Notes under the pieces: generated by a model
The model's database searches: none
Seen by the model: the letters and a program-made list of their open reading frames with translations, nothing else
Told to the model about the DNA's origin: nothing
Assembly: GCA_033239525.1 (NCBI GenBank)
Contig: BSYO01000033.1
Location: 9,601,501 to 9,665,500 of the forward strand
Direction: 5' to 3'
DNA from: Nepenthes gracilis
Taxonomy: Eukaryota; Streptophyta; Magnoliopsida; Caryophyllales; Nepenthaceae
Length of the DNA: 64,000 nucleotides
Part shown: piece by piece, positions 1 to 11,749 of the stretch
Layout: every line of letters starts with the position of its first letter
Numbering within the stretch: the first letter of the stretch is position 1
Position numbers and translations under genes: made by a program

Positions 1-318
1 TGCCGCTCTAGTCATGGTTAGAATTTCAAACTCAATATCTCGGTTTGGCGGTAGTCTCTGTAAATCTTTTGAAAAAACATCCTCGAACTGACATACCACC
101 GGTATATCTCTTGTCGGAATATTATGACTCCTGATTATTTTAGCATAAGCTAGATAGGCTTGACATCCACTCTTCATCAAGTGACAAGCATGCAATGTTG
201 AAACCATGTAGGAAAATTATTTATGCATTATTCTTTGAAAATAAAACGGTTCACACCTTGGAATAATGAAATACAACCTCTTATAAAAATAATTGATACT
301 AGCATGATAACTAACTAA

Positions 319-630
319 TCAATCTATACCTAAAAGTATATCAAAATCATGAATGCCTAACAAGATCAAATCTACAACCAAATCCCACCCATTGACCCAA
401 ACAACACACCTAGGATACACAATATCCATGACTGAAGATGATCCCAGAGGTGTAGATACTACTAATGCAAAATCTATAATCTTCGAGGGTGATATCAAAT
501 AAGGAACAAACTTAGGTGATACAAAGGAATGTGTGGACCTTAAATCCAAAAGTACATGTGTTGAAGTTCCAAAGATGGTAAGTTTACCTCCCAATATTGT
601 GGGCAGCGTATCTATATCTTGGGCTGTCAC
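319..630 (-). pseudogene. Retropepsin-like (aspartic protease) segment of gypsy pol
   Basis: A 103-codon minus-strand reading contains LLDLRSTHSFVS near residues 27-38 and DFDILLGID at its end. These correspond to the plant gypsy protease landmarks D-S/T-G-A-T-H-S-F-V-S and F-D-V-I-L-G-M-D-W. The catalytic triad reads D-L-R instead of D-S/T-G, so the enzyme would be inactive even if expressed. The family cleaves the Gag-Pol polyprotein. The reading continues toward the RT linker at 1-120 after breaks. Confidence 0.75.
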
Positions 631-689
631 CGCAAATGCTCTTCCTGAACTTGGCTTCCTTGCTGTTTATATCTAAGGATGAAGACAAT

Positions 690-1340
690 CCTTGATCATG
701 TGGCCATGCTAATCACAATTGAAGGATGCTCCCAAAATCTTGTGGCATGGCCTTCCCCCATGAGATTTTTCACAATGAGGACTGGGCATTGCTTGTTGAG
801 GACTTGGTACACCCTTGATTTTTGCTCCATTCTTTCCTTTCTCCGCTGGCTTTGATCTCTTATGGAATCCTTCTGATTTTGAACTTTAACTAGAACTTTG
901 GCCTCCATAGCTAGCAATATTCTTCTCAAGGAATTTCTCCTTTCCTAACTCCCATTCAAACAAGAGTACTTGGTCCAGCACATCTCCATAAGTCCTTAAT
1001 TTCAGCGTCACAAGCTGCCTCTAGATTGCATCATTTAGGCCTTGCAAAAATTTCCTCGCCTTCCTTACCTCGTCATGGACCATATGAGGGGCATACTGAG
1101 ACAGCTAACTTGGAGTCATACCCTATCACAATCTAGTTTCCTTACCTCAAATAGGAAAATTCATCATCCTTTTATTCTCTTAAACTCATCGAAAAATACT
1201 TGTCCATAAATGCCCCCGTAAACATGTCCCACAAAATCTCCATGTTCTCTAGTTCCATGGCTCTCTTTTTCATAGACCACCAATTGTCGATTTCTCCTTC
1301 TAGCTTATAGGAGATGAATATCACCTTATCTGCCTCCGGA
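690..1340 (-). pseudogene. gag-like capsid region with decayed zinc knuckle
   Basis: The conceptual minus-strand translation at 960-1340 resembles the Retrotrans_gag domain: KLEGEIDNWW, then MDKYF, then an LRQGN-like patch with stops between. At about 700-760 HGEGHATRFWE looks like a zinc knuckle of the form C-x2-C-x4-H-x4-C in which cysteines have been lost. In an active element this protein forms the virus-like particle that packages the element RNA. At least three in-frame stops and frame changes mean no full Gag could be made. The start codon is not present. Confidence 0.7.
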
Positions 1341-1977
1341 CCTTACAATTATGTTTCTGTTATTTGAGCTATGGTTTATAATTAAACGAATGGATGATAG
1401 TTTATCAAGTATCAGTCTATTATAGATGTGGTTCACTCTGATTTTTGGGTTAGATATGACTAATTACGTATGATCGATATCTTATTATGGTCGATATTTC
1501 ATGTAAGGATCGAGATTTCATAAATTATAATTTGGTAAACTAAACTAATATATATAAAATTAAGATCAATGAATGATGAAAACCCAAAAGCCAGGAACTT
1601 ACCCCAAAATGTAATAAAAATTTAATTGATCAAATCGACTTTAATTTTGGTTAATAAAAGATAGAACAAATGATAGGAAAGTAATTCGGTTAATAAATTC
1701 TCTATTGATTAGCAATCAAATTAATTTCAGTTGATAATAAGATAATCCAGTCACTAAATTTACATCCAATTAATAACCAAATTTAATCCGATTGATCAAA
1801 TATAATATAAATTAAATTAATTAAGTAAAATTTAATATATTCTAACACTTAAAACACACATGGCAGCTCATAAGTTAAGCTGAATTTCAAAAAATTCAGC
1901 AAGGGACTTGGCAGCAACAATATTAAAATTCAGCCAAATTTTCACTCCAATAATTTAGCAAAAAATCCAACACACAT
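1341..1977. repeat. AT-rich LTR-like stretch with degenerate short repeats
   Basis: No gene is visible. Between about 1540 and 1830 variants of TTAATCCGATTGATCAAAT recur (for example near 1620, 1690 and 1790), giving a loose tandem pattern. It is most likely decayed LTR or leader of the neighbouring gypsy relic; no LTR ends could be placed. Confidence 0.35.
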
Positions 1978-3110
1978 TTTTTTTTTGGTAAGTAAGTATT
2001 TTGGATTAAAGGGAGAAAAAATTACAAAATTGATGTTTTATCGCCAAGAATTTTGACTTGAGGATAAAACATAACCTGCTAGGGCTTACTCCGAGCAGCA
2101 AGTACATCAGAAAAATCATAAAAAAACCTCAAGGAGGCCAACGTTCTAAGAACCAACAGAATATGAGAAAAAATTACAACAACGAACAGGAGGAGTCCGC
2201 AAGCCCCTTCTGCCCAAAAACACTAAAAGCTATATTACAATAGCAACATGATCAATTGTATCACCCTAATTTGCCAACAGTTCAGCAGTCCAGCAGCAAA
2301 AGAAAACCACCAGTCCATATTCAGAACCAGCACAGCATAGGGAGAGGCAATCAGCAGTTGAGATCCGAAAGCCAGAACCACCAGTTGCCATGCTTCAAAA
2401 GATCGCCACATCAGCAGTTCCACATCAAAAACCTAGCCCAGCCACGAAAGCAAATCAGCAACAGAAGAAATTTGAGATCCACATGTCAAGCCCGACATCA
2501 GAAACACTCCGTCCAACGGATAGCCAAGAGGCAATCCGGACAGTGCACTCGAGCCATAAAAGATCCGGAGAAGAGCAATCCAGACAAAGAGCTCCTGCTA
2601 AAACAGCAACATATTTTTTTTTTTTTTGAACTTTGGATACAAAGGAACCAGTCCAAACCAGCCAAGAGAAAAACTGACAGAAATGGATACAGCCCGAAAT
2701 CCAGAGTTCTTGAGCTCCGGAAGCCGGAGCTCACACACTCCAGAAACCAGAGTTCTCACACCATGAATTCCGGAGCTCTTTCACTCCGGAAACCGGCGTA
2801 CACACAATCCTCTTTTTTTTTTTGAAGCCAAACGAAGATGGCAAAGAAGGCCATTCCAAACAAAAGCAGACCCACTCCAGAAAACGCAGAACATCTCACA
2901 CTCCGTATTCCGGAGTTCTCACACTCCGGATTCCGGAGTACAAAAATTTTTTTTTTTTCTTTTTTCCACGAAAGCAGTCAAGCTTCAAACTCCGACAAAA
3001 CTATTCCGCCAGAGAAGGGAAGACACAAGCACTTCGGAAGAAAGCGCAAAACACACAGCCAGATTGATAAAGGCGCACCAACCAAAGTGAGCAGCCACTC
3101 CGGTCACTAA
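1978..3110 (-). mobile_element. LINE 3' end fragment with poly(A) and 3' hairpin
   Basis: The left end is a T-run followed by GGTAAGTAAG, the complement of the ACTTACC-poly(A) terminus shared by all LINE-derived copies here. The 3' stem-loop lies at about 2034-2070 and the GGGCTTACTCC box at about 2083. Behind it is a CAG-rich 3' UTR with three further internal T-runs (2613-2628, 2812-2824, 2947-2959). No ORF2 or ORF1 domain is visible. The right boundary near 3110 is approximate and I found no clear target duplication. Confidence 0.65.
2690..2950. repeat. CTCCGGAA/TTCCGGAG inverted-repeat cluster
   Basis: Short palindromic units built on ACTCCGGAAnCCGGAGTTC recur at about 2700, 2740, 2765, 2785, 2900 and 2925 inside the LINE 3' fragment, separated by T-runs. 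The same CACTCCGG core dominates the minisatellite at 51970-52620, so both probably derive from the same hypervariable LINE 3' UTR type. Confidence 0.5.
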
Positions 3111-4396
3111 ACACAAGGATTTTCACACGGCATATTATGCCAAGACACATGGCATAAGAAGCCATACACACGGCACACTTAGAGAATTAAGCAACACTTA
3201 ACAAAGAATTATGGAAAAGAAGAGAAAAGGCTCACGGCACTAGCAGCAAGAAAAAATCAACAAGGCTGATTTCAGCACACCCGTCTAATTTTAATTGAAT
3301 AAAAAATAATTTGCATGGCCAAAAATTGAGAGGGACACATGGCACTTTGAGGATTAAAACACCTATTATAATAGCCAAAATTAACCACCAATGAAATGCC
3401 AACAAGTGGCATAAGGAAGGAGAAACACAAAAGCATTTTGCATAGCTTGGGCAACTGAGAATTTGCTACCTTATGGGGTTGGTGGCAATATCAAAACTTT
3501 CAACCAATGACTCAATATTTTAGGGGACTAATAAAACAATAAATCCATAAAAAAATTAGGAAACATCGGAGAGAGAAAAGGTAGAAAAGAGAGGCCAACC
3601 AAATGGAGAAACTGAACTGAGAAAAGCTACTCAGTAGTTTAGTGCAGGAGTTCCAAAAATTATCCACATTAAATCAAGCAAGAAGACCTCCCCCTTTTTG
3701 ATTTGTTGTTTAATTTAATTCTTGATATAATCTTCAAGTATTGTTGATCTAATATTTAAAATTATCACTGAATCCATGCAAGAATAGGAAAAGTTTAGAA
3801 ACATGTCTTTACTATCCCTGTTGCTGAACTTTGCAGATGTTCAAATTTTTACATATTTTATTTGATCGATTCATAATATAAAATTTATACTGTAAATACT
3901 TTAAGATGTTGGTTAAATTATCATATTTTTGGAGAAAAATTATTCTTTATAAAACTGGTCGATTCGATACAAAGAAAGTAGACTGGCAGAATGAACCGGC
4001 TGAAACAGAATAGCTACTAATACTGATCTTTGGCTGTTATTTTCACAAAGTTTTTGCCCCGTTCAAACTCTACAAAAATTAATTATCACACTTTAATGAG
4101 CCGGCAATATGTCATAAAATTGGTGCTAACATTTCTTTTAAAAATCTAACCAGTTCAGCTCCTGGAAAAATAACTGCCACTGAACCAGCCAGAATGCATT
4201 AGGATGCAGATTTCATCACCAAGATCAGTGAATAATTTGAATTTGATAAGAATAAAATTAGAAAATTTATATGAATAGATCAAAAATTATGTGATATTTT
4301 TAAAAATGTAAGTGGAATAATTTTTTATGGTGATTTGACCACTGAATCGAGCCTAAATTTAGCAACACACCAGCTGAAATCCTGAAGCTAGAGTGA
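3111..4396. other. AT-rich non-coding stretch, probable old LTR
   Basis: No convincing ORF. From about 3960 the motif GAACCGGCTGAA and variants appear. This array continues after the 4412-6646 insertion at 6662-7400, so the two flanks were once contiguous. Nothing else recognised. Confidence 0.4.
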
Positions 4397-4411
4397 GTAG
4401 CAGAATTAGCT

Positions 4412-6646
4412 TTTTTTTTTTTTTTTTTGGTAAGTAAGTGATTTGGATTAATGGGAGAAAATATTACAAGTACGGATTATCCTCAAGTGTTATTCCGACT
4501 TAAGGATAAACCAAAATAGCTAGGGCATTCCCCGAGCACTTAAATACAACCGATGAAACCAACTAATAGATAAAAATGCTGGTATTCATACTATACAAGC
4601 AACCACACAAAGGCGCTTCCTAAATAAAGCGAAGAAACAACAAAATGCCACTCCAAGGGCAAAGCTCTTAATATTAGCACCATCAACCGGGAACAAATCC
4701 CGAGACAGCTCTTCAAAACCCGGGAGACAGCAGCCGTGACCCCTTCGTCCAAGGTCAACAACGCATCATCATCCAACAAAGATCCACTATGTGAACAGCC
4801 ACAATACAAATGATGAAACCTTCGACCCGGCAAAGGTGCGGGGCCAACAATCCACCACCACAAAAATCCGCCAAGGAAACCAAAGATGCATTTTTCACTT
4901 CTACAAAGAAATCCAGGCAGGATCCAACAATAGATCCAAGATTCCAAACAATGGCCCGTACGCCAAACAGGTATAGAAAGGGCTTTCACCCAATCGATCT
5001 TTGCAGACATGTGTCAAGACCCGCATCGCATAGCACGCCAATTCCGTAAATTTTGTGAGTCCGCCGCAACAAAAGCAGCGAGAACGCCAATTCCAGTACA
5101 GCAGAAGACACCATCCTCCATTTCCAACATCTTCGAGAAACAAACAGGCGGCGGGTGGAGCTTTAAAGCAACCATACACACTCCACCAAGAAATGCCAGC
5201 TAATTCAACGAACTAGAACAACCTAACTAACCACCTTACAAAGAAATACAAAGCGGTTCATCCACCTAACAACAAAGAACCCATGAAAGTGTAAACCAAT
5301 CACAACCAACCCAAGTAGCCAACTCGTCGGACCAAGCCAACATCAAGACACAACAAGGGACCAAGATTTGGCTCAACACAACACAAAGGATGTAGGCAAA
5401 GACCAACCAAATTGCACTCTTCGAATCGCAGAATGAATTAAGTTGCAAAATCAACAGAGAAGCATCATGGCCCGAAGATACGGGTGCAAAGCACCATGAC
5501 CCAACATCATCCAAGGCCGATGAATACAAAGAACACACAATCACCAAACCAATGCAATAGAAGTGCGACTACCGAACATCCTTCAAAGACGAGAATCCAT
5601 TCAAATTAGCAAAGAATAGCATCAATAGACCATTGCAAAGAATCCATAAATCATAAGATTCGAGAATTGATGCAAAGAACCAAATTCAGCTAATTGGCTG
5701 AATTCGCGTGCACAAACAAACCGAGTACATCACCGGAGGCAACAAAGAAGACTGATGCAGAGGGCGAAACATCCACCACTTCAAAGAAAGCAAAGTTGCG
5801 GAAGAAAGATCTCGAGACATAAGAAAAGTCCACTATCCCTCAATCAAATTCAGCCGCAGACAAAGGATCAATACAGCCCCGGAGGAGGCATATACCGATC
5901 AATTCAAAGAAGCCATACAAAGATGAAGTTGCAAACAGTAACAACATCAATACAGTTGAAAAGCTGACAAAAAACCCAAAGGACTACAACACGATCACCA
6001 CATTTAGGCAACTCACCGGCAGGCATCACCTCAAAACAAGAAGAGCAAAAATCCACCAAAAGGACCACAGACAATACTCGGCTCTCAGCCAAGAGACCCA
6101 ATCCATAAGCCCACAGGCTCCCCTACCCGAACAACAAATGGGAAACACACCAATCAAAGCGGCATCCGGTACAATCGGCAACATCGCTACTACGAGAAGA
6201 GGCAACACCCACCAGAACCCACCGAGAGCGAGACCCACCAGGACGCCAACGGAATCTGCTCCTAGAGCCACAGAACAAAGCTCAACGGCATCCAACAGGT
6301 CCACGCCGTACATCCAGTGCCGGTCAATCATCACCCAACCAGCCACGAACACTTCTACCAAGGAAGAGCCTTCGCCTCCCACGGAAGGCGAAAAGATGGT
6401 CAAAATCGCGGGCAAATCGCAGCAACACCGAAATCTTCGAGGTCGCGAGGCCGACAACACCAGCACATAGAATCCGGGTGACGGGGGCCGGGCAGAGGCA
6501 ACCGGAAGGCCCCGGCCGGGCGGGCACCAGAGCCGCCCGGCACCCACGTCAGAAGTGTTGAGGACGGCGCCGAGCAGAATCAAAATTCGAATTCAAATTT
6601 TGAAAATCGCCTTTGTCAGAGCGAAATTGTCAGAGCACTTATTACT
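4412..6646 (-). mobile_element. 2.2-kb non-autonomous LINE-derived element with TSD
   Basis: The insertion is bounded by a 15-bp direct repeat, GTAGCAGAATTAGCT, at 4397-4411 and 6647-6661. The left end is a long T-run plus GGTAAGTAAG, so the element is minus-oriented with its poly(A) on the left. A 3' stem-loop lies at about 4477-4509 and the G/C box at about 4522. The opposite (5') end, about 6380-6600, is GC-rich and looks like a 5' UTR or promoter head. No DUF4283, endonuclease or RT domain is detectable in any frame. It is best described as a parasite that borrowed the LINE 3' end, or a LINE with its coding part deleted. Confidence 0.75.
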
Positions 6647-6661
6647 GTAGCAGAATTAGCT

Positions 6662-7400
6662 ACTGTTATTTTGCTGAACCGACAACCAAATGATTTTCAA
6701 ACCAGCCCAAATTTGGTGACCCACAAGATAAACCTCTTATTGATGTTGTGACGAAACGGCTAAAAATGGGTGAACTGGTCAGGAATCAATTGATAAACCG
6801 ATAGTAAACTGATTAAATATCAAGTGAACTGGCCTATCATTAAGTGAACTGGCTGATGGAAGTGAAAATCAAACCAGTTTCAGCAAACCGGCTTAAATCC
6901 ATCAAGTAATGTGATTAAGTAAAGCTCAAGGCCGTATTATCATGTCCTTTGTAGGTTCCTCTTGGATTATGTGCATGTTCGTAAATGTTTGTTTCTGGTG
7001 GAAGCCATAGTTTTCTTCGACATACGTTTCATTTAATTTTTTGGTGTATCAATGTATGCGAAGCTCGGTTTTTACTTATGATACATGTGTGAATGTGATG
7101 CTCAGGGATGCCCTAGCCTCTATATTCTAAATCAAAGTCAGCAAAATACTTGAAAATGGAATATAGGTTTCTTGTATATTCTTTTATTTTAATACAATTT
7201 CACTTACTTACCAAAAAAAATATGATTAAGTGAACCGGTTTATTTATGATACTTTAAAATAATAAACCGGCCACTTAATATATGAATAATGTGAACCGAC
7301 TCATATGATAAAACCGGCAAAATATTATGGAAGGCTGAATCAGTCCATAAATAGGCTTTATAATTACGCCGGCTAAGAAAAATAAAGTGGAACTAAACTG
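6662..7400. repeat. GAACCGGC-type degenerate minisatellite in LTR-like DNA
   Basis: Variants of AAGTGAACCGGCT recur irregularly (about 6770, 6827, 6848, 6885, 7232, 7266, 7290) and the same word occurs left of the 4412-6646 insertion. It resembles the minisatellite blocks in LTRs elsewhere in this window (40865-41388). No coding potential. Confidence 0.4.
6921..7219 (+). mobile_element. Short 5'-truncated LINE tail insertion (about 0.3 kb)
   Basis: A plus-oriented insertion ends in ACTTACTTACC-poly(A) at about 7202-7219. It is flanked by a 12-bp target duplication with one mismatch (ATGTGATTAAGT at 6909-6920, ATATGATTAAGT at 7220-7231). It carries the G/C box near 7105 and a weakened 3' stem-loop at 7121-7163. 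It has no coding capacity. Confidence 0.7.
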
Positions 7401-8289
7401 GTTAATGAATAGGTAAATTTTAGAATTTATGGATCGAAAATCAAATAAAATATTATTTAAAAATAAGTCTAGGACATGTAAAAATTTGTAGTATTTTCTA
7501 ACATGCCTTAAAATATTATATTATAGATCATTATCTAAATAAGTATTGCTGTGCGATTTAGGCCTCGTCTACCGGGAGATAATAGGTAGTACCATCTTGT
7601 TTTCGTAATGTAAATAAGGAGAATGCATAAGGCCTTTGATGGCGTGGACTGAATATAATTTAGATATCGATCAAATACTGTATTAGCTGGTAAGACCTAT
7701 TGGCGCTGATTCCTCAAAATGTGTAAGGTAAGAATGTATTGGTAAGTAAAAAGAATTATACACAAAAAAGAGAAAAGTTAATTGTATTATGAAAATTATT
7801 CTAAAACTATATATGTATTTTTTTATATGATTATGACTCTTATAATGTATTTTTGTATAAAAATATGCATATCCTTAACTATTATATTTTTGTTGAGCAT
7901 TTGGGTTACTCTTGGTGGTTTTTTTTTTCGCTTTAGATGTTTCGTAAAAGTTCATATCTGGTGAACAAGATTAAAGAAGAAAATTTTAGTTTTATTGTAT
8001 TTAGAATTTCGGTAACCTGTAATGATGTATAAGTTATAAATTTTCTGAGTCCTGAAGAATGTATGATGTTATGATAATGTTAGTACCTCCACAAATGTAT
8101 TGGTTATTTTTTTATGTTTCTACAAAATTATTTTGTAATGAGTTTTAGAATTTTTAGTTGGTATCTTTCTTTATTATGAGGTTGATATCATTTTATTGTG
8201 GATTAGATGTCAGAGTCATTGATAAGGTGGCATTGTATTTTGGATCTTGTATATGTTGATAATTATGATATAAAATAAGTGCAGTTTCA
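7401..8289. other. AT-rich stretch with nothing recognised
   Basis: No domain, repeat boundary or structured RNA recognised. The 60-codon reading at 7782-7964 is a low-complexity hydrophobic stretch typical of AT-rich DNA and is not called a gene. Confidence 0.5.
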
Positions 8290-9717
8290 TGGACATTGAG
8301 AATGCTGGACTCCAGCAAAAAAATCAGCAGCCCAATTCCACACAACAGCAGCAGCAAACCGGCCAGCAGGAGATAGGATTGCAGTACTGTATTTTGCAGT
8401 TTTCAGCCAGAGGCTAGCTTCGATCATCATAAGGCATCACCTTACTCCAAATAATAATCGAAAACATAGTCCCAGCTTAGCTAATAACAACTGTACTGCT
8501 GATCGGGAAGCAAGAAAATCAGCATCATAGAATCTGATACAGAGCTTCATCATCGACGCGTCTGCTACTTCCTCCAGTTACATCATGCTCAGCAAAAGCA
8601 GAAGGCCCCTGCAACAGGTACCTACCACCCTGCTGCTACAACCCAACAGCATATATACTTTGAGCTGCTGCATGAGCAGCAGTCTATAACTTCTTCAGCC
8701 CAGAGGAGGCAGCTTCAGTATGGAAGAGAGCAACTGTCTGTATGCATCAATACATACTGCCAGAGCATCAGCTGTGTGAAAGCACCAGCTTCAGCCATCA
8801 CCTGTATGGGAACTTCGAACATACCACCAGCTTACAGCAACACCATCAACCGAATTACTAGGTACAAATTCATTCCTACAGCATTGCATCAGTAACAGCG
8901 CACTGCCATATTGACGAGATCAGCAGTAAAACTCCTCAGTATTCAGCAGTCTAATGAATGATCTGATACCGCAGCCCTTGGCATTTGCAAACCATACATT
9001 GTTCCACAGATTGGCTACATACCAAATCAGTAAAGATTTACACTTTGCCAAACCTGCAGCAGCCCTTGGCATATGAATTCTATTAACTCCCAACAAATCA
9101 ACAGCATTACTCCGAGCACCAGGAGCAAAGTACAATCACAAGCCTACAGCAATGCTTCTTCAGGAGCTCTCTGCCACAGGTAAGCAAAAGAGGAGAAGAG
9201 CATAATTGCTAGGGCCATTTTGGATTTAATCAGCTCAAAGCTCTCAGCTGACAAGACTCGGCCACTATAATCAGAGAACAAGGAGAGTTAACCCTCAACA
9301 TTACCCGAACATGGCAGATCAGCATCAACAGTTAACTCTCAATGAGTATAGTCGGATCGTAGCATCATTACTCTGCATCAAAGCCGATATAGTCTTCACA
9401 GCCCTACAGGAACTACAAATGGAGCAGCACGGTGATTTAGGATAGCAAGGCCAACAGCAGATCTGGTTCAGCAGTACTGTAGCCCGATCAAACAGCAGCA
9501 CCAGAGCCATCCCATCCTCACCACTACTAGTCAAGGCATCAGCAACACACGATTCCAAGATGGCAGCAGCTATGTCGCACCCAGCCACGAGGACACTGAA
9601 CCCCTTCAACATAAAAAGCTTACCCGGAGTGACCGGGGTCACTTTCCATAACACTGCCAGGGGTGGGCCTGGCTGGAGCAAACAAGATAAACACCACCAT
9701 AACAGAGCACTAGGACA

Positions 9718-11311
9718 CTAGGACACAGCAACACCCAAAACCAATCGAGGGGATGGCCAACGGACTAGCAGATCAGAGAAACCATGGAAATTAATTTTGT
9801 TTTTTTTTTTTTTTACGGTGGGGGGGGAGGGCGTATCTTCTAAACCAGAAACCCCATAAAACAATGGGGAAGAGTTTTTGAACTCTTGGCTTGAATCTAC
9901 AGTTTGAGCAAGCAAGCATGTTTTTATGAAATCATGCACAGTTTGCCTTCCTTCCGGAGGTAAAGAATCGAGGAAAGCCTCAGTGGCATTTGCCTCCAGC
10001 AACATCGATAGGGCGTTAAGCATAGGATCTTGAAAAACGTCCTCATCATTCACATCCTCCTCAAACTGGACTGAAGCATCCGGGGAATACTTATTTGAAA
10101 GTCTTGTGATAGAGTCGGGTGTTAAATTGGAATCAACACCAATGACAGAAAGCTGCACACATGAAGATGGATGAGCATAGCCCTGCATAGGATTGCCAAG
10201 GACAATCTGATCACTACCTGGGACTTTCCTGGCTGGTCAGTGGGAGCAACATGAGGGATCACAGCTTTCAGGGGAGGAGACTGGGAATCCATCTCGCTCC
10301 AGCTAAGCGAGGTTTCTACTGATTTAACACAGCCTTCCACCTCATCCTTCACTATCGGCCTCAAGAAAGGTGAAAGCTCCTTCAAGTCGACAGAGTCTCC
10401 AGACCTGCTGTTGGTCTGCCTCTCTTTTGCAGAATCCATCTCGGTAGCATCCATATCAGCCCAGACAAATTCCATAGAAATATCTGGGTGACTGGCAGTA
10501 GTCTGGATGAATTGCCATTGGTTATCCACCTGCCTGAGGGTCAAAGGTAGTGGTTAGTTCTCATAATCCAGGGAAACCAAATCCACAGGAGCCATATGAC
10601 CTACCGCAGCTATATCGTCAGGCGGCAAATTCATCAAATGATTGTCCACTCCTAATTCATTAGAAGCAGCAGCAGAAGCATTTGCCTAGCAGTGGATATG
10701 CACATCAGCATGCCCACAATGCCCATTCTGAGCATTGGGATCAGCAGAGTGAGCAACCAGATCCGTTGGAGCTCCAAGACCACCCAAGACTACACCAGGA
10801 GCTAGATTCTTAGTAGTAGACTGCTGAGCAGTCAAGGGGTCCAAATTCATACTTGATCTTTCAAGTTTTTTTTTTTGGTAAGTATTGATCTTTCAAGTTT
10901 ACTTAGGTTGACTATTTGTCCAACCACACGACACATCTGCTTCCATTGATAATCAACCGCCCCCTCAATCATGGCCGATTCAGCATCATCCGATTTCAGT
11001 CTGATTTTTGTAGGGAGCGGGTCATCCCTTCCCACTTCAACACAAACCTGGGCGAGATGCACGCGTTCCATTCTAGCTGTGATAGGATCCAGTTTAATGG
11101 GTTTACCAACCCCACTAGCAATCCAACTAAGGCCTAAAGGGGTCCAATATTCAATCGGGACATCGACTAAAGATATCCACACAAGGAATGTCTTGAAAGA
11201 ATCCTGACACAAAGCCATGCCTGCCTTCCACTTTTTAAGGAAGATGGATTTCCTACCAAAGGTCCAAGGACCTCGTTCACCCGATATACGGGACATCGCA
11301 TTTGCCACCAT
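9718..11311 (-). pseudogene. LINE ORF1 (DUF4283) pseudogene of LINE-B
   Basis: The segment 10847-11311 contains the plant LINE ORF1 signatures GPWTFGRKSIFLKKW, PIEYWTPLGLSWIASGVGKP and ARVCVEVG-like text (LAQVCVEVGRDDPLP), diagnostic of the DUF4283 RNA-binding/gag-like domain. The following C-x2-C-x4-H-x4-C knuckle position reads WKQMCRVVGQIVN, so the knuckle is lost. The C-terminal part (9718-10188) contains LTPDSITRLSNKYSPDAS, a motif also found in ORF1 of LINE-A and LINE-C. Removing the tail insertion at 10869-10884 restores one continuous frame across that site, but stops and shifts elsewhere still break the gene. The family protein coats LINE RNA as a chaperone. Confidence 0.75.
10869..10884 (-). 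mobile_element. 16-bp retroposed LINE tail with 16-bp TSD
   Basis: TTGATCTTTCAAGTTT stands at 10853-10868 and again, perfectly, at 10885-10900. Only a T-run plus GGTAAGTA lies between, that is TACTTACC-poly(A) in sense orientation. This is the end product of target-primed reverse transcription that stopped after copying about eight template bases beyond the poly(A). The insertion breaks LINE-B ORF1. The exact edges float by a few bases because of the T-run. Confidence 0.85.
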
Positions 11312-11689
11312 GTCCCGTGTGGCCTAGAGGTAGTCCTCATACTTCCATAGAAATATCCTAAGGCGTGTTAAGGACACAACCCACTCTAATACGTGGCCAG
11401 GATATGCAGTCAGGGTAATCCTTAAGTTTTTACTATAATATCAATGGCATACCAGGGGATACTACCCTCTAACATAAATCCGTGGTCCAATTCTCATTTT
11501 CTTATTCTTAGGAAAATTCCATATTTGTTCATATGACATTGTTTTCGCTTCGGCAGAACGGTTCATATAACATTGTTCTCCTGCTGAATCAGGGCACATG
11601 CCTGAGGCTGAGGTGCAAGTGAAATACCAAGGAGATGTAGAGGCTATTCCAAAGCGTACGTAGAGAGAGAAACTTGCTCCTCTATCTAG
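11312..11689. other. Spacer between two LINE copies, nothing recognised
   Basis: No domain hit by eye. The short minus-strand reading at 11462-11704 does not resemble a known protein. This could be residual host sequence or decayed LINE 5' UTR. Confidence 0.4.
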
Positions 11690-11749
11690 GGCTTCATATT
11701 TCAAATTCGCCTTTGCCGTTTTCGTGCTTTGGTGGTGCTGGAGTCGGCC

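Larger units (their letters stand above)
1..1340 (-). mobile_element. Ty3/gypsy gag-pol relic, cut by the window edge
   Basis: Read on the minus strand, this stretch carries in order a retrotransposon gag region, a degraded CCHC knuckle, a retropepsin-like segment and the start of reverse transcriptase. Near 1-120 the reading FEDVFSKDLQRLPPNRDIEF matches the protease-RT linker of plant gypsy elements, so the rest of pol lies left of base 1. Gag signatures such as GEIDNWW occur at about 1270-1340. The frame is broken by several stops and shifts. No PBS or LTR boundary was found on the right, where sequence becomes AT-rich at about 1340. Superfamily assignment is firm; lineage is not. Confidence 0.85.
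8290..11311 (-). mobile_element. LINE-B: ORF1-only L1-like element
   Basis: On the minus strand the DUF4283 part of ORF1 (11311 to about 10900) is followed by the ORF1 C-terminal region to about 9718. A 1.4-kb CAG-rich (sense CTG-rich) 3' UTR follows, to about 8290. No endonuclease, RT or zf-RVT relic lies between ORF1 and the 3' UTR, and no deletion scar is visible. The element is 5'-truncated near 11311 and lacks the terminal poly(A). A 16-bp retroposed tail interrupts ORF1 at 10869-10884. It belongs with LINE-A, LINE-C and LINE-D as an element without ORF2. Confidence 0.65.

Noticed and set aside
6026..6583. 185-codon minus-strand frame at the head of the 2.2-kb element
   Set aside because: GC-rich, several overlapping open frames on both strands, no recognisable domain; kept only as part of the mobile element.
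7782..7964. 60-codon hydrophobic frame resembling a small membrane protein
   Set aside because: AT-rich low complexity, no start context, homology or conservation cue.
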